Made by a program: the position numbers and the translations under genes. From Alphaproteobacteria bacterium (GTDB taxonomy: Bacteria; Pseudomonadota; Alphaproteobacteria; Micropepsales; Micropepsaceae): DNA of 64,000 bases. This document shows, one piece after another, positions 38,583 through 46,843 of this stretch. The stretch lies in assembly GCA_028871795.1 (NCBI GenBank), contig JAGWMG010000005.1:1-64000 (forward strand). Direction: 5' to 3'. The notes below the pieces were generated by a model that was not told the origin of the DNA, searched no databases, and saw nothing but the letters and a program-made list of their open reading frames with translations. Within the stretch, counting starts at the first letter, position 1; each line of letters opens with the position of its first letter.

Positions 38583-39182
38583 TTACTTATTCCCCGGTAG
38601 ATGCAGGCTCTGCTGGATGTGGGCGACCGGGTCCTCCCATTCCGCCAGCCAGGCGGCGATCGCTTCGTCGCGGTCCGTGGCGCTGGCGTTGCAGGTCAGG
38701 CTGTAGATCGCCTCCGGTGCGGCGACCGTCAAGTTCGACACCACCACGCCCTTCATCTTCTGGCTGCTGTCGCTGTAGGCGCCGTCGCAGGTGGCGGCCG
38801 AATATCCGTTCGAGGTCGCGGGGTGGGAGGTGTCAAGCTCGTAGTCGCTGATGTCCGTCCCGGACGTCTCGCACAACAGCGAACGCTTGGAACTCGCCAG
38901 CGCGGCGTTCCAGGCCTTTTGGTCCATTTTCTCGGAATAGGGGTTGCGATTCAGAAAGCACGCCAGATCTTCGTCGCCCTCCGAATTTTCGGCGAAAAAC
39001 GCCATCAGTTCGCCTTTCTGCGGATCGACGCCCTTTTCCTGGTCGACCCCCGCCGGGATGTCGATGGTGATGGCCGGATCGCCCGCGACCTGGACGGTCT
39101 GCCAGTCGTCCGCCGCTGCCGCCGTGCCCGAAAACGCCAGCAGCACGGTGGCGCCCAGAAGCGACGAACGAAATCTATGCAT
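38583..39182 (-). CDS. Hypothetical secreted protein, 199 aa
   Basis: A signal peptide (SLLGATVLLAFSGTAAAA) precedes an acidic mature domain (DDWQTVQVAGDPAITIDIPA, GVDQEKGVDPQKGELMAFFA). Four cysteines are spaced through it (DLACFLNRNPYSEK; SLLCETSG; AATCDGAYSD; SLTCNASA), suggesting two disulfides. The C-terminus is helical (EAIAAWLAEWEDPVAHIQQS). No family is recognised. It ends 3 bases from the prfC stop in convergent orientation. Confidence 0.65.
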   Translation of the reverse strand: MHRFRSSLLGATVLLAFSGTAAAADDWQTVQVAGDPAITIDIPAGVDQEKGVDPQKGELMAFFAENSEGDEDLACFLNRNPYSEKMDQKAWNAALASSKRSLLCETSGTDISDYELDTSHPATSNGYSAATCDGAYSDSSQKMKGVVVSNLTVAAPEAIYSLTCNASATDRDEAIAAWLAEWEDPVAHIQQSLHLPGNK

Positions 39183-39238
39183 GTTTATCCCCCGCAACGG
39201 TGTCGAAAGGAATATAGCCGATGCGCCTTATGGAAGCA

Positions 39239-39898
39239 TCATTCCGCGGCGGCGGTTCGCGCCAATTCCGGCGCAGCGTGATGGATTTGCCAGTACCGCG
39301 TCAGCCGTTCGGCGGCGTGCCGGGGCACCGTATCGAAGGCCGGGAGCGCCGCCTCGCCCGCGCCTTTCAGCAGCGCCAGCGCGGAGAACGCGGCGCGCTC
39401 GACATGCGCGCCCTTGCACAGCACCGCCAGGGCTTCGCCGGAGGCGTCCGCGAGGATGGCTTGCGCGGTGCGCGGCGCGACGGCGAACGCCGCCGCGAAG
39501 CTTTCGGCGAAAGCGCACGCCGTGCTGTTGCGCGCAGCCTCGACGACATGGGCGGCATCCGCCGCGAGCGTGTCGCCGCACGGCCCGGCCAATTCGTTGC
39601 GCATCAGGATTTCGCGGCGCAGGCCGCCCGGCGCGCAGAGATAGAATTCGTTGATGAGGTCGAGCGGCAGCTCGCCGTGCCCGCCCAGCCGCGCCGCCAG
39701 CTTGGTGCGCTCGCCGTCGTCGCTTTCGCGCGACGTCCGTTCCAGCAGCGCCGCCACCGGCGCGCGCATCGCTTCGGGCCAATCGCAAGGCCACGCCAGC
39801 AGCAGATCGGCAAGCTCGCCGATCAGCGCCGCGCGCCGCGCCGGCCCTTCCTCGGCCAGGTCCAAGAGATGGCACAAACGTTCCTTCGCCGCCGGCAT
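39239..39898 (-). CDS. DUF2336 domain protein
   Basis: This 219-residue alpha-helical repeat protein is rich in Ala and Leu with a HEAT-like pattern (RAALIGELADLLLAWPCDWP; ALLERTSRESDDGERTKLAA; PLDLINEFYLCAPGGLRREI). It matches the DUF2336 family, common in alphaproteobacteria and of unknown function, possibly a scaffold. There is no signal peptide. It is monocistronic, with a free promoter region at 39899-39967. Confidence 0.75.
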   Translation of the reverse strand: MPAAKERLCHLLDLAEEGPARRAALIGELADLLLAWPCDWPEAMRAPVAALLERTSRESDDGERTKLAARLGGHGELPLDLINEFYLCAPGGLRREILMRNELAGPCGDTLAADAAHVVEAARNSTACAFAESFAAAFAVAPRTAQAILADASGEALAVLCKGAHVERAAFSALALLKGAGEAALPAFDTVPRHAAERLTRYWQIHHAAPELARTAAAE

Positions 39899-39967
39899 CG
39901 CACGCTCCCCTGCGCAGAAGCCTATGCACCGTGCGTTAAGGTTTTCTTTGCTGAAAAGCAGAAAGCG

Positions 39968-40022
39968 GCGAATAGCGCGCAGCGAATGGGGATTAGAAGC
40001 GTTTTTACCGCTCGCTATTCGC
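39968..40022 (-). repeat. Dispersed GCGAAT inverted repeat, copy 3, possible terminator
   Basis: GCGAATAGCG (39968-39977) and CGCTATTCGC (40013-40022) are perfectly complementary around a 35-base loop. It begins 7 bases after the decarboxylase stop on the minus strand and is followed by a pyrimidine-rich CGCTTTCTGCTTTTC, so it may serve as its terminator. Confidence 0.5.
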
Positions 40023-40028
40023 TTCTTT

Positions 40029-41195
40029 TCAATTCCCGATCTGCACCCAGTTGTCCGGATAAAATCCGTTGAACGTCGTGCGCACCGCCGCCGAATAGGC
40101 GCCCATCATGTCGAAGACGATGAAGTCGCCCGCTCCGATGCCTTCGGGCAGCATCTGCGGGCGCGGCAGCACGTCGAGAGTATCGCAGGTCGGCCCGTAG
40201 ACGCGGAACGGCCTGGGCGCGCCCGGCAGCGGCAGGGCGCGGTTCTTGGCGTCCACGGTGAACACGCGGTTGGGATAATCGGCGTTCCAGCCGGGCAGGG
40301 TCGTTTCGTCGAAGCTGCCATAGGTGCCGTCGTTGATGAACAGCCGGTCGCCCTTGCGCAGCACCACCTGGGTAATCAGCGACATGCCTTCGGCGATCAG
40401 CGCCCGTCCCGGCTCGCACAACAGCGGAAGGTCGTCGCGCTCCAGCGTCGCCAGGGCTTCCTTGATGGTGTCGAAGTACCAGTGGTAGGGCGGCACGTCG
40501 TTGTTGGTGTAGGGGCCGGGAAAACCGCCGCCGATGTCGAGCGCCGCGATGTCGATGCCCGCCTTGACGACGGTGCGCCGGGTGATCTCGATGGCCTGCG
40601 CGTAGGAGAACGGGGAGAGGCATTGCGAGCCGACATGGAAGGTGATGCAGGGCGCCGCGCCCAGCGCCTTGACGCGCTTCAACAGCCGCGCGCCTTCGTC
40701 GGGCGCGGTTCCGAACTTGCTGGAAAGTTCGAGCAGGGCGCCGCCCAGTTGCGTCGCCAGCCGCACGAAGACGCGCAGCTTCTCCGGCGCCTTGGTTTCG
40801 GCGATCAGCTTGTCGAGCTCGGCGTCGCAATCGACGACGTAATCGCTGACGCCGTATTGCTCGAAGGCCGCCTTGGCGTGGCCGGGCAGGCGCACCGGCG
40901 CCATGAAGTGGCATTGTGCGTCGGCAAAGCGGTTCTTCACCAGCGCCACTTCGCCCAGCGAGGCGGTGTCGAAATGGCGGATGCCGGCGGCGTACACCAG
41001 ATCGAGCACCTGGGGCACCGGATTGGCCTTCACCGCGTACATCGCATCGCCTGGGAAGGCGTCGAGGAAGCGCTTCGCCGCGACGTGGAATTTCTGCGGG
41101 AACAGGCAATAGACCGGCTCGACCGGCTTGAGCGCGCCGATGGCTTTCTCGATGGTGGCGAAACGCGGAATCTCGATGCGCGTCGGAGCGTTCAT
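40029..41195 (-). CDS. Type III PLP ornithine/lysine decarboxylase
   Basis: This 388-residue alanine-racemase-fold decarboxylase converts ornithine or lysine to putrescine or cadaverine. The PLP lysine is in DAMYAVKANPVPQVLD, the glycine-rich phosphate loop is ALDIGGGFPGPY, and the active-site CysAsp is in GPTCDTLDVL. The overall form matches bacterial orthologues of eukaryotic ODC rather than the fold I inducible enzymes. Specificity between ornithine and lysine cannot be decided from motifs alone. It is monocistronic with a GGGGGCTCGCATCC leader. Confidence 0.92.
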   Translation of the reverse strand: MNAPTRIEIPRFATIEKAIGALKPVEPVYCLFPQKFHVAAKRFLDAFPGDAMYAVKANPVPQVLDLVYAAGIRHFDTASLGEVALVKNRFADAQCHFMAPVRLPGHAKAAFEQYGVSDYVVDCDAELDKLIAETKAPEKLRVFVRLATQLGGALLELSSKFGTAPDEGARLLKRVKALGAAPCITFHVGSQCLSPFSYAQAIEITRRTVVKAGIDIAALDIGGGFPGPYTNNDVPPYHWYFDTIKEALATLERDDLPLLCEPGRALIAEGMSLITQVVLRKGDRLFINDGTYGSFDETTLPGWNADYPNRVFTVDAKNRALPLPGAPRPFRVYGPTCDTLDVLPRPQMLPEGIGAGDFIVFDMMGAYSAAVRTTFNGFYPDNWVQIGN

Positions 41196-41301
41196 GGATG
41201 CGAGCCCCCAATTGCGCGCGCTTCTTGGGGCAAAGGCGGCGGGGGGTCAAGTGGCGGACATTTTACCTTCCCACAAGGGGGAGATTAAGAACGACCGCAT
41301 C

Positions 41302-41344
41302 GAAAAGTCTCGCGGGCTCCGCATCGAGGCGCGAAGCCCGCGAG
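41302..41344 (-). terminator. Candidate terminator downstream of the LTXXQ protein gene
   Basis: On the minus strand a perfect 10-bp stem (CTCGCGGGCT paired with AGCCCGCGAG, 41309-41344 with a 16-base loop) is followed by ACTTTTC. It lies about 40 bases after the gene stop at 41386. Confidence 0.55.
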
Positions 41345-41385
41345 TGTCCCCGCCAGTCAGTGGGGCAGCGGCGGGAGAACGCCTG

Positions 41386-41982
41386 TCACTGCGCCGGCGG
41401 CATGCCGCCGGCGGAGCGGCGGACCGTGACGTTGTCGCCGTCGCGACGGATCCACATCATGCGCTGGTGCATGCCGCCCATGCCTTCCATCGCCGCCATT
41501 CTTTCGCGGCGGACTTCCATGGCGACGCGTTGCAGCGTCTTCTGCTGTTCCGCGTTCAGCGTGCCGACCAGCGCTTCGAGCGACGGCGTCTCGGCCTTCA
41601 GCTCGGCGAGGCGGTCCTGGAGATGCTTCGTCTGCATCTGCACGCGTTCCATGATGGAGGCGTCGGGGCCGGGCCATTGCCGGGTGGCGCAAGCGGCGGA
41701 ATGCGCCTTGGCGGAAGCCAGCTTGACGTCTTTCCAGCGCTCGAACGCCGGCTTCTGCCGGTCGGCGAGCGCCAGCTTGGTTTCGAGATAGGCCATCTTG
41801 CCGACCGCGCGCGCGTAGAGGTCGGAGCACATCTGGGCGCGATGTTTTTCCATCTCGGCATGATCGAAGTGCATGCGGCCCATCATTGGGGAATTGGGCG
41901 GGGGCGGGGCGGTTGCGTCCTGCGCCAAGGCCGCGGACGCGCACAGCGCCAACGCGGCGACGAAGGGTACGATCGGCTGCAT
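41386..41982 (-). CDS. LTXXQ-motif (Spy/CpxP-like) periplasmic protein
   Basis: A signal peptide (IVPFVAALALCASAALA) is followed by a long helical, Met- and His-rich domain (MMGRMHFDHAEMEKHRAQMC; LNAEQQKTLQRVAMEVRRER). The LNAEQQKTL element is the LTxxQ motif of the Spy/CpxP family, which includes envelope stress chaperones and metal-responsive proteins. Methionine- and histidine-rich ends hint at metal contact. The C-terminal RRSAGGMPPAQ tail is disordered. It is monocistronic and has a candidate terminator downstream. Confidence 0.7.
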   Translation of the reverse strand: MQPIVPFVAALALCASAALAQDATAPPPPNSPMMGRMHFDHAEMEKHRAQMCSDLYARAVGKMAYLETKLALADRQKPAFERWKDVKLASAKAHSAACATRQWPGPDASIMERVQMQTKHLQDRLAELKAETPSLEALVGTLNAEQQKTLQRVAMEVRRERMAAMEGMGGMHQRMMWIRRDGDNVTVRRSAGGMPPAQ

Positions 41983-42127
41983 AAGGAAACCTCACGAAGT
42001 TGAGACACGCGAAGTTTAACGGCGCGCCGCCCGCGTTCCGTCTGAAAAGGGCGTAATTATTGTCGCAATTTGTCGAAGCGCGTCGTCGCGGGCAGGATTT
42101 GTTGCGGCTTTGAAAGGTTGCGGACAG

Positions 42128-42616
42128 CTACGAGCCGGCCCGCAGCTCGCCGATCGTTTTGCGCCCGTCGGCGCTGGGCTGATAGACGAAGCCCATCTCG
42201 CCGAGCGCGCGCCGGAACAGTTCCGGCGTGATCGCTTCGGGCACTTCGAAGGTGTCGATGCCGACGCGCGCCATGAAAGCGATCTGGTCGAAGAGGAAAT
42301 CGCCGGTGGCGCGGATTTCGCCGCGATAGCCGAGCCGCGTGCGCAGCAGCCGCGCCCAGGAAAACGCGCGCCCGTCGCGGAATTTGGGAAACTCCAGCAC
42401 GATCAGCGACAGCCGGCGGACGTCCGCGCCGAGTGCGGCGGGCGACTCGTCGGACTCGAGCCGCACGCCGAGCGGGGTGTTGCGCGCCAAGAGCGTTTCG
42501 CGCTCCTTCTGGAAGCGCTTGAGCGAGACGGTCGCCGGCCCGCCGGGCAGCGGCGCGCCGTCCGCCACGGCGGCGAAGGCGTCGTCGGCGTATCTGCCGT
42601 CCTTAATGAGCGGCAT
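42128..42616 (-). CDS. DUF934 protein of the sulfite reduction operon
   Basis: This 162-residue protein has the DUF934 pattern: GVRLESDESPAALGADVRRL, then SLIVLEFPKFRDGRAFSWAR, and LGYRGEIRATGDFLFDQIAF. DUF934 genes are generally linked to siroheme-dependent sulfite reductases and are thought to help reductase function, though their biochemical role is not established. The start overlaps the cysI stop by 14 bases, so it is the last gene of a three-gene operon. A cysH gene, which often follows, is not present here. Confidence 0.87.
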   Translation of the reverse strand: MPLIKDGRYADDAFAAVADGAPLPGGPATVSLKRFQKERETLLARNTPLGVRLESDESPAALGADVRRLSLIVLEFPKFRDGRAFSWARLLRTRLGYRGEIRATGDFLFDQIAFMARVGIDTFEVPEAITPELFRRALGEMGFVYQPSADGRKTIGELRAGS

Positions 42617-44258
42617 GGAGCTGCTCGCGATAGACCATGTTCTTGAACGGCTCCTGGCCTAAGCGCCGGTAGGTGTCGAGGAAGCGTTCGCCGTCGCGGC
42701 GCAGCTTCAGATAGGTTTCCACCAGGTGCTCGACCGCGTCCGCGATCTCGTGGGCGCCCAGCCCCGGCCCCAGGATTTCACCGATGGAGGCGTCTTCGGC
42801 CGCGGAGCCGCCGAGCTGGAGCTGGTAGAACTCCACGCCTTTCTTGTCGACGCCCAGGATGCCGATGTGTCCGGCGTGGTGATGGCCGCAGGCGTTGATG
42901 CAGCCGGAAATCTTGATCTTCAATTCGCCGATGTCGTGCTGGCGGCCAAGATCGGCGAACCGCGCGGCGATTTCCTGGGCGACGGGAATGGAACGCGCGT
43001 TCGCCAGGTCGCAGTAGTCCAGCCCCGGGCAGCAGATGATGTCGGTGACCAGCCCGGCGTTGGCCGTCGCCAGCCCGAGTTGCTTCAGCCGCGCGTGGAT
43101 CGCCGGCAAATCCTGCTTGCGCGCATGCGGCAGCACCAGGTTCTGTTCGTGGCTGACGCGGATTTCCGCCATGCCGTATTGGTCGAGAAGGTCCGCCAGC
43201 GCATCGAGTTGGGCGTGCGAGCAATCGCCGGGCACGCCGCCGATGGGCTTGAGCGAAACCGTGACGCTGGCGTAGCCCGGCGCGCGGTGCGCGTGGAGGT
43301 TCGTCTTCGTCCAGTTCTCGAAATCGGCGTCGCCGCGCGGCATCTCGTCCGAGAGCTTCTCGAACGGCGGCGGCGCGAAATAGGCCTGTATCCGCGCGAT
43401 TTCCTCTGGCGGCAGGCGCAAGGTTCCGCCCGCCTTGAGCTCGGCGAATTCGCGCTCGACGCGCCGGCGCATCTCGGCTTCGCCCAGCGTATGCGCCAGG
43501 ATCTTGATGCGCGCCTTGAAGATGTTGTCGCGGCGGCCGTTCTCGTTGTAGACGCGCAGCACCGCTTCGAGGAACGCCAGCAGGTTCTCTTTGGCGACGA
43601 AATCGCCGACGGCGTAGCTGATATAAGGTGTGCGCCCCATGCCGCCGCCGACCAGCACGCGATAGCCGGTCTCCCCCACCGCGTTCTTCACGATCTGAAC
43701 CGCCACATCGTGGAACCGGAGCGCCGCGCGGTCGTGCGCCGAAGCGCCCACCGCGATCTTGAACTTGCGCGGCAGGAAGCTGAACTCGGGATGCAGGCTC
43801 GACCACTGGCGGATGATTTCGGCGGTGGGCCTCGGGTCCTCGATCTCGTCGGCGGCGGCGCCCGCGAAGTGATCGGCGGTGACGTTGCGGATGCAGTTGC
43901 CGCTGGTCTGGATGGCGTGCATCTCCACGGCGGCGAGCTCCGCCAGGATGTCGGGCACGTCCTTGAGCTTCGGCCAGTTGAACTGGAGGTTCTGCCGCGT
44001 GGTGAAGTGGCCGTAGCCTTTGTCGTATTTGCGCGCGATGTGGGCGAGCATGCGCAACTGCTTGGCCGACAGCGTCCCGTAAGGCACCGCGATGCGCAGC
44101 ATGTAGGCGTGCAGTTGCAGGTAAAGCCCGTTCATCAGCCTGAGCGGCTTGAACTGGTCTTCGCTCAGTTCGCCGCAAAGCCGGCGCTCCACCTGGACGC
44201 GGAACTGCTCGACGCGCTGGCGCACGAAGGCGGCATCGAATTCGTCATATCGATACAT
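42603..44258 (-). CDS. cysI: Nitrite/sulfite reductase hemoprotein (assimilatory sulfite reductase)
   Basis: This 551-residue siroheme and [4Fe-4S] protein reduces sulfite to sulfide. The N-terminal half has HFTTRQNLQFNWPKLKD, the siroheme-binding arginines, and SGNCIRNVTADHFAG. The cluster cysteines are in CCPGLDYCDLA and SGCINACGHHHAG (C-x5-C and C-x3-C). The ATG at 44258 (MYRYDEFDAAFVRQR) is the family start; the frame is open to 44396, but that part overlaps the DUF2849 gene. Flanking DUF2849 and DUF934 genes support sulfite rather than nitrite as substrate. Confidence 0.94.
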   Translation of the reverse strand: MYRYDEFDAAFVRQRVEQFRVQVERRLCGELSEDQFKPLRLMNGLYLQLHAYMLRIAVPYGTLSAKQLRMLAHIARKYDKGYGHFTTRQNLQFNWPKLKDVPDILAELAAVEMHAIQTSGNCIRNVTADHFAGAAADEIEDPRPTAEIIRQWSSLHPEFSFLPRKFKIAVGASAHDRAALRFHDVAVQIVKNAVGETGYRVLVGGGMGRTPYISYAVGDFVAKENLLAFLEAVLRVYNENGRRDNIFKARIKILAHTLGEAEMRRRVEREFAELKAGGTLRLPPEEIARIQAYFAPPPFEKLSDEMPRGDADFENWTKTNLHAHRAPGYASVTVSLKPIGGVPGDCSHAQLDALADLLDQYGMAEIRVSHEQNLVLPHARKQDLPAIHARLKQLGLATANAGLVTDIICCPGLDYCDLANARSIPVAQEIAARFADLGRQHDIGELKIKISGCINACGHHHAGHIGILGVDKKGVEFYQLQLGGSAAEDASIGEILGPGLGAHEIADAVEHLVETYLKLRRDGERFLDTYRRLGQEPFKNMVYREQLHAAH

Positions 44259-44628
44259 CGTCTTCCTTCTCCCGCGCGGGCGGGGCCGCGCCGGATGCGA
44301 AGTCGTCCGCGGGATCGGCGCGCGCGCGGGCAAGGCCGGCGGCCTGCTTTCCCAAATCCGGGCGCACCGTCGGCCCGGCGGCGCGGATGATTTCACGTTC
44401 CTTCACCGGGCGGACGCCGTCTGTGTCGGCGCGCACCTCGAACAGGTAGGCATTCACCACGACGTTCGCGGCGACGAATTTCTGCGCCGCGGCGAGCGCC
44501 GCCTCGGCGTCGGCGGGAGACGGAAAAACCTCGCCCTGTTCGAGAGCGGCGACCCAGCCGCCCGCCCGCCAATAGACGACGTCGCCGTCGCGCAAGCGGT
44601 TGGCGGTGAGCATCCGGACCTCTGCCAT
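44245..44628 (-). CDS. DUF2849 protein of the sulfite reduction operon
   Basis: This 127-residue protein has the DUF2849 pattern (LTANRLRDGDVVYWRAGGWV, then AALEQGEVFPSPADAEAALA and NVVVNAYLFEVRADTDGVRP), a small alphaproteobacterial family usually fused to or beside cysG/cysI. It is first in the operon, overlapping cysI by 14 bases. The Pro- and Arg-rich C-terminus is low complexity. The leader contains a small hairpin GGTG-N8-CACC that ends 1 base before the ATG and could mask ribosome entry. Confidence 0.87.
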   Translation of the reverse strand: MAEVRMLTANRLRDGDVVYWRAGGWVAALEQGEVFPSPADAEAALAAAQKFVAANVVVNAYLFEVRADTDGVRPVKEREIIRAAGPTVRPDLGKQAAGLARARADPADDFASGAAPPAREKEDDVSI

Positions 44629-44666
44629 GGGTGATAAATCACACCTTTGGGCGTGAAAAGCAAGAC

Positions 44667-44687
44667 TTTACATTTTTACCATGTAAA
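44667..44687 (-). promoter_or_regulatory. Operator-like palindrome upstream of the sulfite reduction operon
   Basis: TTTACAT and ATGTAAA (44667-44673 and 44681-44687) form a perfect 7-bp dyad with a 7-base spacer in an A+T-rich promoter region 39 bases before the DUF2849 start. A second A+T block (44690-44730) lies farther out. A sulfur regulator is the likely ligand, but its identity is not determined. Confidence 0.5.
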
Positions 44688-44792
44688 TAAAATTATTACA
44701 CATATTTACAACGTAGAAATAAGATTCATCATGGTGCTTTGCGAAACAGTATTCTTTCGTGACAATCGCCCCATGACCGATGGGACCAAGGC

Positions 44793-46109
44793 ATGAAAGC
44801 CGGCGTCGCCGCTGCGCCGGGGCGCAAATCCATTCCCGCCCATCATGTGCTGGCGGTCGTCATCGGCAACGGTCTCGAATTCTACGATTTCCTCTGTTAC
44901 GCGATCTTCGCTGTTTACATCGGCAAGGCCTTTTTTCCAGCGCACGATCCCTCCATCAGCCTGCTGCTGTCGCTGGCGACCTTCGGCATCGGTTTCGTGA
45001 CGCGTCCCATCGGCGGCATCGTGCTCGGCGGGCTGGGCGACAGGATCGGGCGCAAGCCCGCCATGTTGTGGTCGTTCCTGCTCATGGGTGCGGGCATGCT
45101 GGGATTGGCGCTGACGCCGTCCTACGCCGAGATCGGCATGGCGGCGCCGATCCTGGTTCTGTGTTTCCGGCTGGTTCAGGGTTTTGCATTAGGCGGCGAG
45201 GTGGGTCCGACCACCGCCTTTCTGATCGAGGCCGCTCCGCCCCAACGCCGCGGCTTCTACGGCGCCATGCAGTACACCAGCCAGGACGCCGCCATCGTCA
45301 TCGCTTCGCTGGTGGGCGTGGTGCTGTCCAGCACGCTGAGCCTCGCCGACCTGCACGCCTGGGGCTGGCGCATCGCCTTTCTGGCCGGCGTCGTCATCGT
45401 GCCGTTCGGCATCCTGATCCGCCGCAGTCTGCCCGAGACGCTGCACGCGGCCAACGATGCGGCGCTGGCGCCGGACGCGACGGCGGGCGAAGTGGCCCTG
45501 CACGCGCGCATAAGGCCCCACCTGAAGGTGCTTGTCTGCGGTCTGCTGCTGCTCGCCAGCACCACGATCGGCACCTATGTGCTGACCTACATGGCGACCT
45601 ATTCGTTGGTCACCTTGCATCTGCCCGCCAATGTTTCGTTCGGCGTCACCGTCGTCACCTCGGGGCTGGCCGTCGTGTTCCAGCCGGTGAGCGGGCTGCT
45701 CTCCGACCGCTTCGGACGCAAGCCCGTGATGCTTCTGCCCATGGTGCTCATATCGGCGCTGATATTGCCCGCCTTCTGGGTGATCTCGCACTATCCCTCG
45801 GCGCTGACGCTGTATGGCGCGATGGGGACGGTTGCGATCCTGTTCGCGCTGGCGGCGCCGCCGATCATCGTGGCGCTGACGGAATCCTTGCCGCGCCGCA
45901 TCCGCTCCGGGGCGGTGGCGACGGTCTACGCCTTCGCCATTTCGATCTTCGGCGGAACGACGCAGTTCGTCGTCACCTGGCTGATCCGGGCGACGGGCTC
46001 CCCGCTGGCGCCGGCCTTTTATTGGCTGGGCGCGGCGGCGATGGGAATTGCGGTCATGCTGCTGCTGCCCGAATCCGCCCCGCGCAAGACGGGAAACAGT
46101 CTGACGTGA
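44793..46109 (+). CDS. MFS transporter, metabolite:H+ symporter (MHS) type
   Basis: This 438-residue protein has 12 predicted membrane segments. The start VVIGNGLEFYDFLCYAIFAV has the MHS feature of an acidic residue pair in helix 1 (GNxLEFYDF). The cytoplasmic loop GGLGDRIGRKPAM (2-3) and its repeat SDRFGRKPVM (8-9) are the MFS signature A. MHS transporters take up organic acids such as citrate, alpha-ketoglutarate or proline; the substrate is not assigned. It is divergent from the sulfite operon. Confidence 0.9.
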   Translation: MKAGVAAAPGRKSIPAHHVLAVVIGNGLEFYDFLCYAIFAVYIGKAFFPAHDPSISLLLSLATFGIGFVTRPIGGIVLGGLGDRIGRKPAMLWSFLLMGAGMLGLALTPSYAEIGMAAPILVLCFRLVQGFALGGEVGPTTAFLIEAAPPQRRGFYGAMQYTSQDAAIVIASLVGVVLSSTLSLADLHAWGWRIAFLAGVVIVPFGILIRRSLPETLHAANDAALAPDATAGEVALHARIRPHLKVLVCGLLLLASTTIGTYVLTYMATYSLVTLHLPANVSFGVTVVTSGLAVVFQPVSGLLSDRFGRKPVMLLPMVLISALILPAFWVISHYPSALTLYGAMGTVAILFALAAPPIIVALTESLPRRIRSGAVATVYAFAISIFGGTTQFVVTWLIRATGSPLAPAFYWLGAAAMGIAVMLLLPESAPRKTGNSLT

Positions 46110-46118
46110 CGCCGGCCA

Positions 46119-46679
46119 TTACTGGCGGTTGATGCTTTTCCAGAATTCGTCGGTGTTGGAATAGTTGCGCAGCGCCTCGAACAGGCTGGCGGAGCTGGAA
46201 AAGTCGCAGATGCCGCTGTCTTTCTCGTTCGCCGCGCCCGCCGCCACCGCGATGGCCAGCGCCGGCGGATTGGGATCGTCGCCCATGATCGTATCGCAGT
46301 TCGGCTGGTCCGAACGCCATACGCCGTTGCTGACGGCGACGATGCCGTAGACGTAGGCCTTCTCGGTGTCGTCCCAGGTGGTGTAGGCGTATAGCTCCCA
46401 GCCTCTGTTGGCGCCCATGTCGTTGAGCAGGACGGTATGGCTCTCCCAGGTTCCCTCCTTGCCGTCCTTGTCGACCGACGCTTCGGAGAAATCATACCAG
46501 CCATCGCTGCGCGCGGTCAGCCGGTCGTGATAGGTCGAGCTGTCGCGCGTGTCGGTCCAGCCGGCGCTGCTGGGGATCGGCTGGCGCGCCGCCGAAGTGT
46601 CGAGCAGATTGGATTTCGATTCGTAACAGCCCGCCAGCAGCAGGCAGGCGAGGATCGCCGGAAACGCCGCGTATTTCAT
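46119..46679 (-). CDS. Hypothetical lipoprotein, 186 aa
   Basis: The leader MKYAAFPAILACLLLAGCYE ends in a lipobox (LLAGC). The mature protein is a soluble beta-rich domain (DGWYDFSEASVDKDGKEGTW; ESHTVLLNDMGANRGWELYA; YTTWDDTEKAYVYGIVAVSN) with a disulfide candidate pair (QPNCDTIMGD; SGICDFSSSA). The frame continues open upstream but GGGGAGATT directly before the ATG at 46679 fixes the start. No family is recognised. It is cotranscribed at most with the upstream PBP gene. Confidence 0.7.
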   Translation of the reverse strand: MKYAAFPAILACLLLAGCYESKSNLLDTSAARQPIPSSAGWTDTRDSSTYHDRLTARSDGWYDFSEASVDKDGKEGTWESHTVLLNDMGANRGWELYAYTTWDDTEKAYVYGIVAVSNGVWRSDQPNCDTIMGDDPNPPALAIAVAAGAANEKDSGICDFSSSASLFEALRNYSNTDEFWKSINRQ

Positions 46680-46843
46680 AATCTCCCCCCAACCGACCGC
46701 CATGCGGCCGTCTCTGTGCCCATAATAATCGAAGCGGTGCGCTGCGCCAACTGCGGCGCCGATTGCGCTTCTTCGGCGCGCCTTCGTGCCCTTGCGGCAG
46801 GTCGGGAATTCCCGGGAAAAGTGCGGACGCGAAAGGCGCGCCG

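Noticed and set aside
42603..44396. cysI start at 44396
   Set aside because: The extension overlaps most of the DUF2849 gene and lacks similarity; MYRYDEFDAAFV at 44258 is the usual start.
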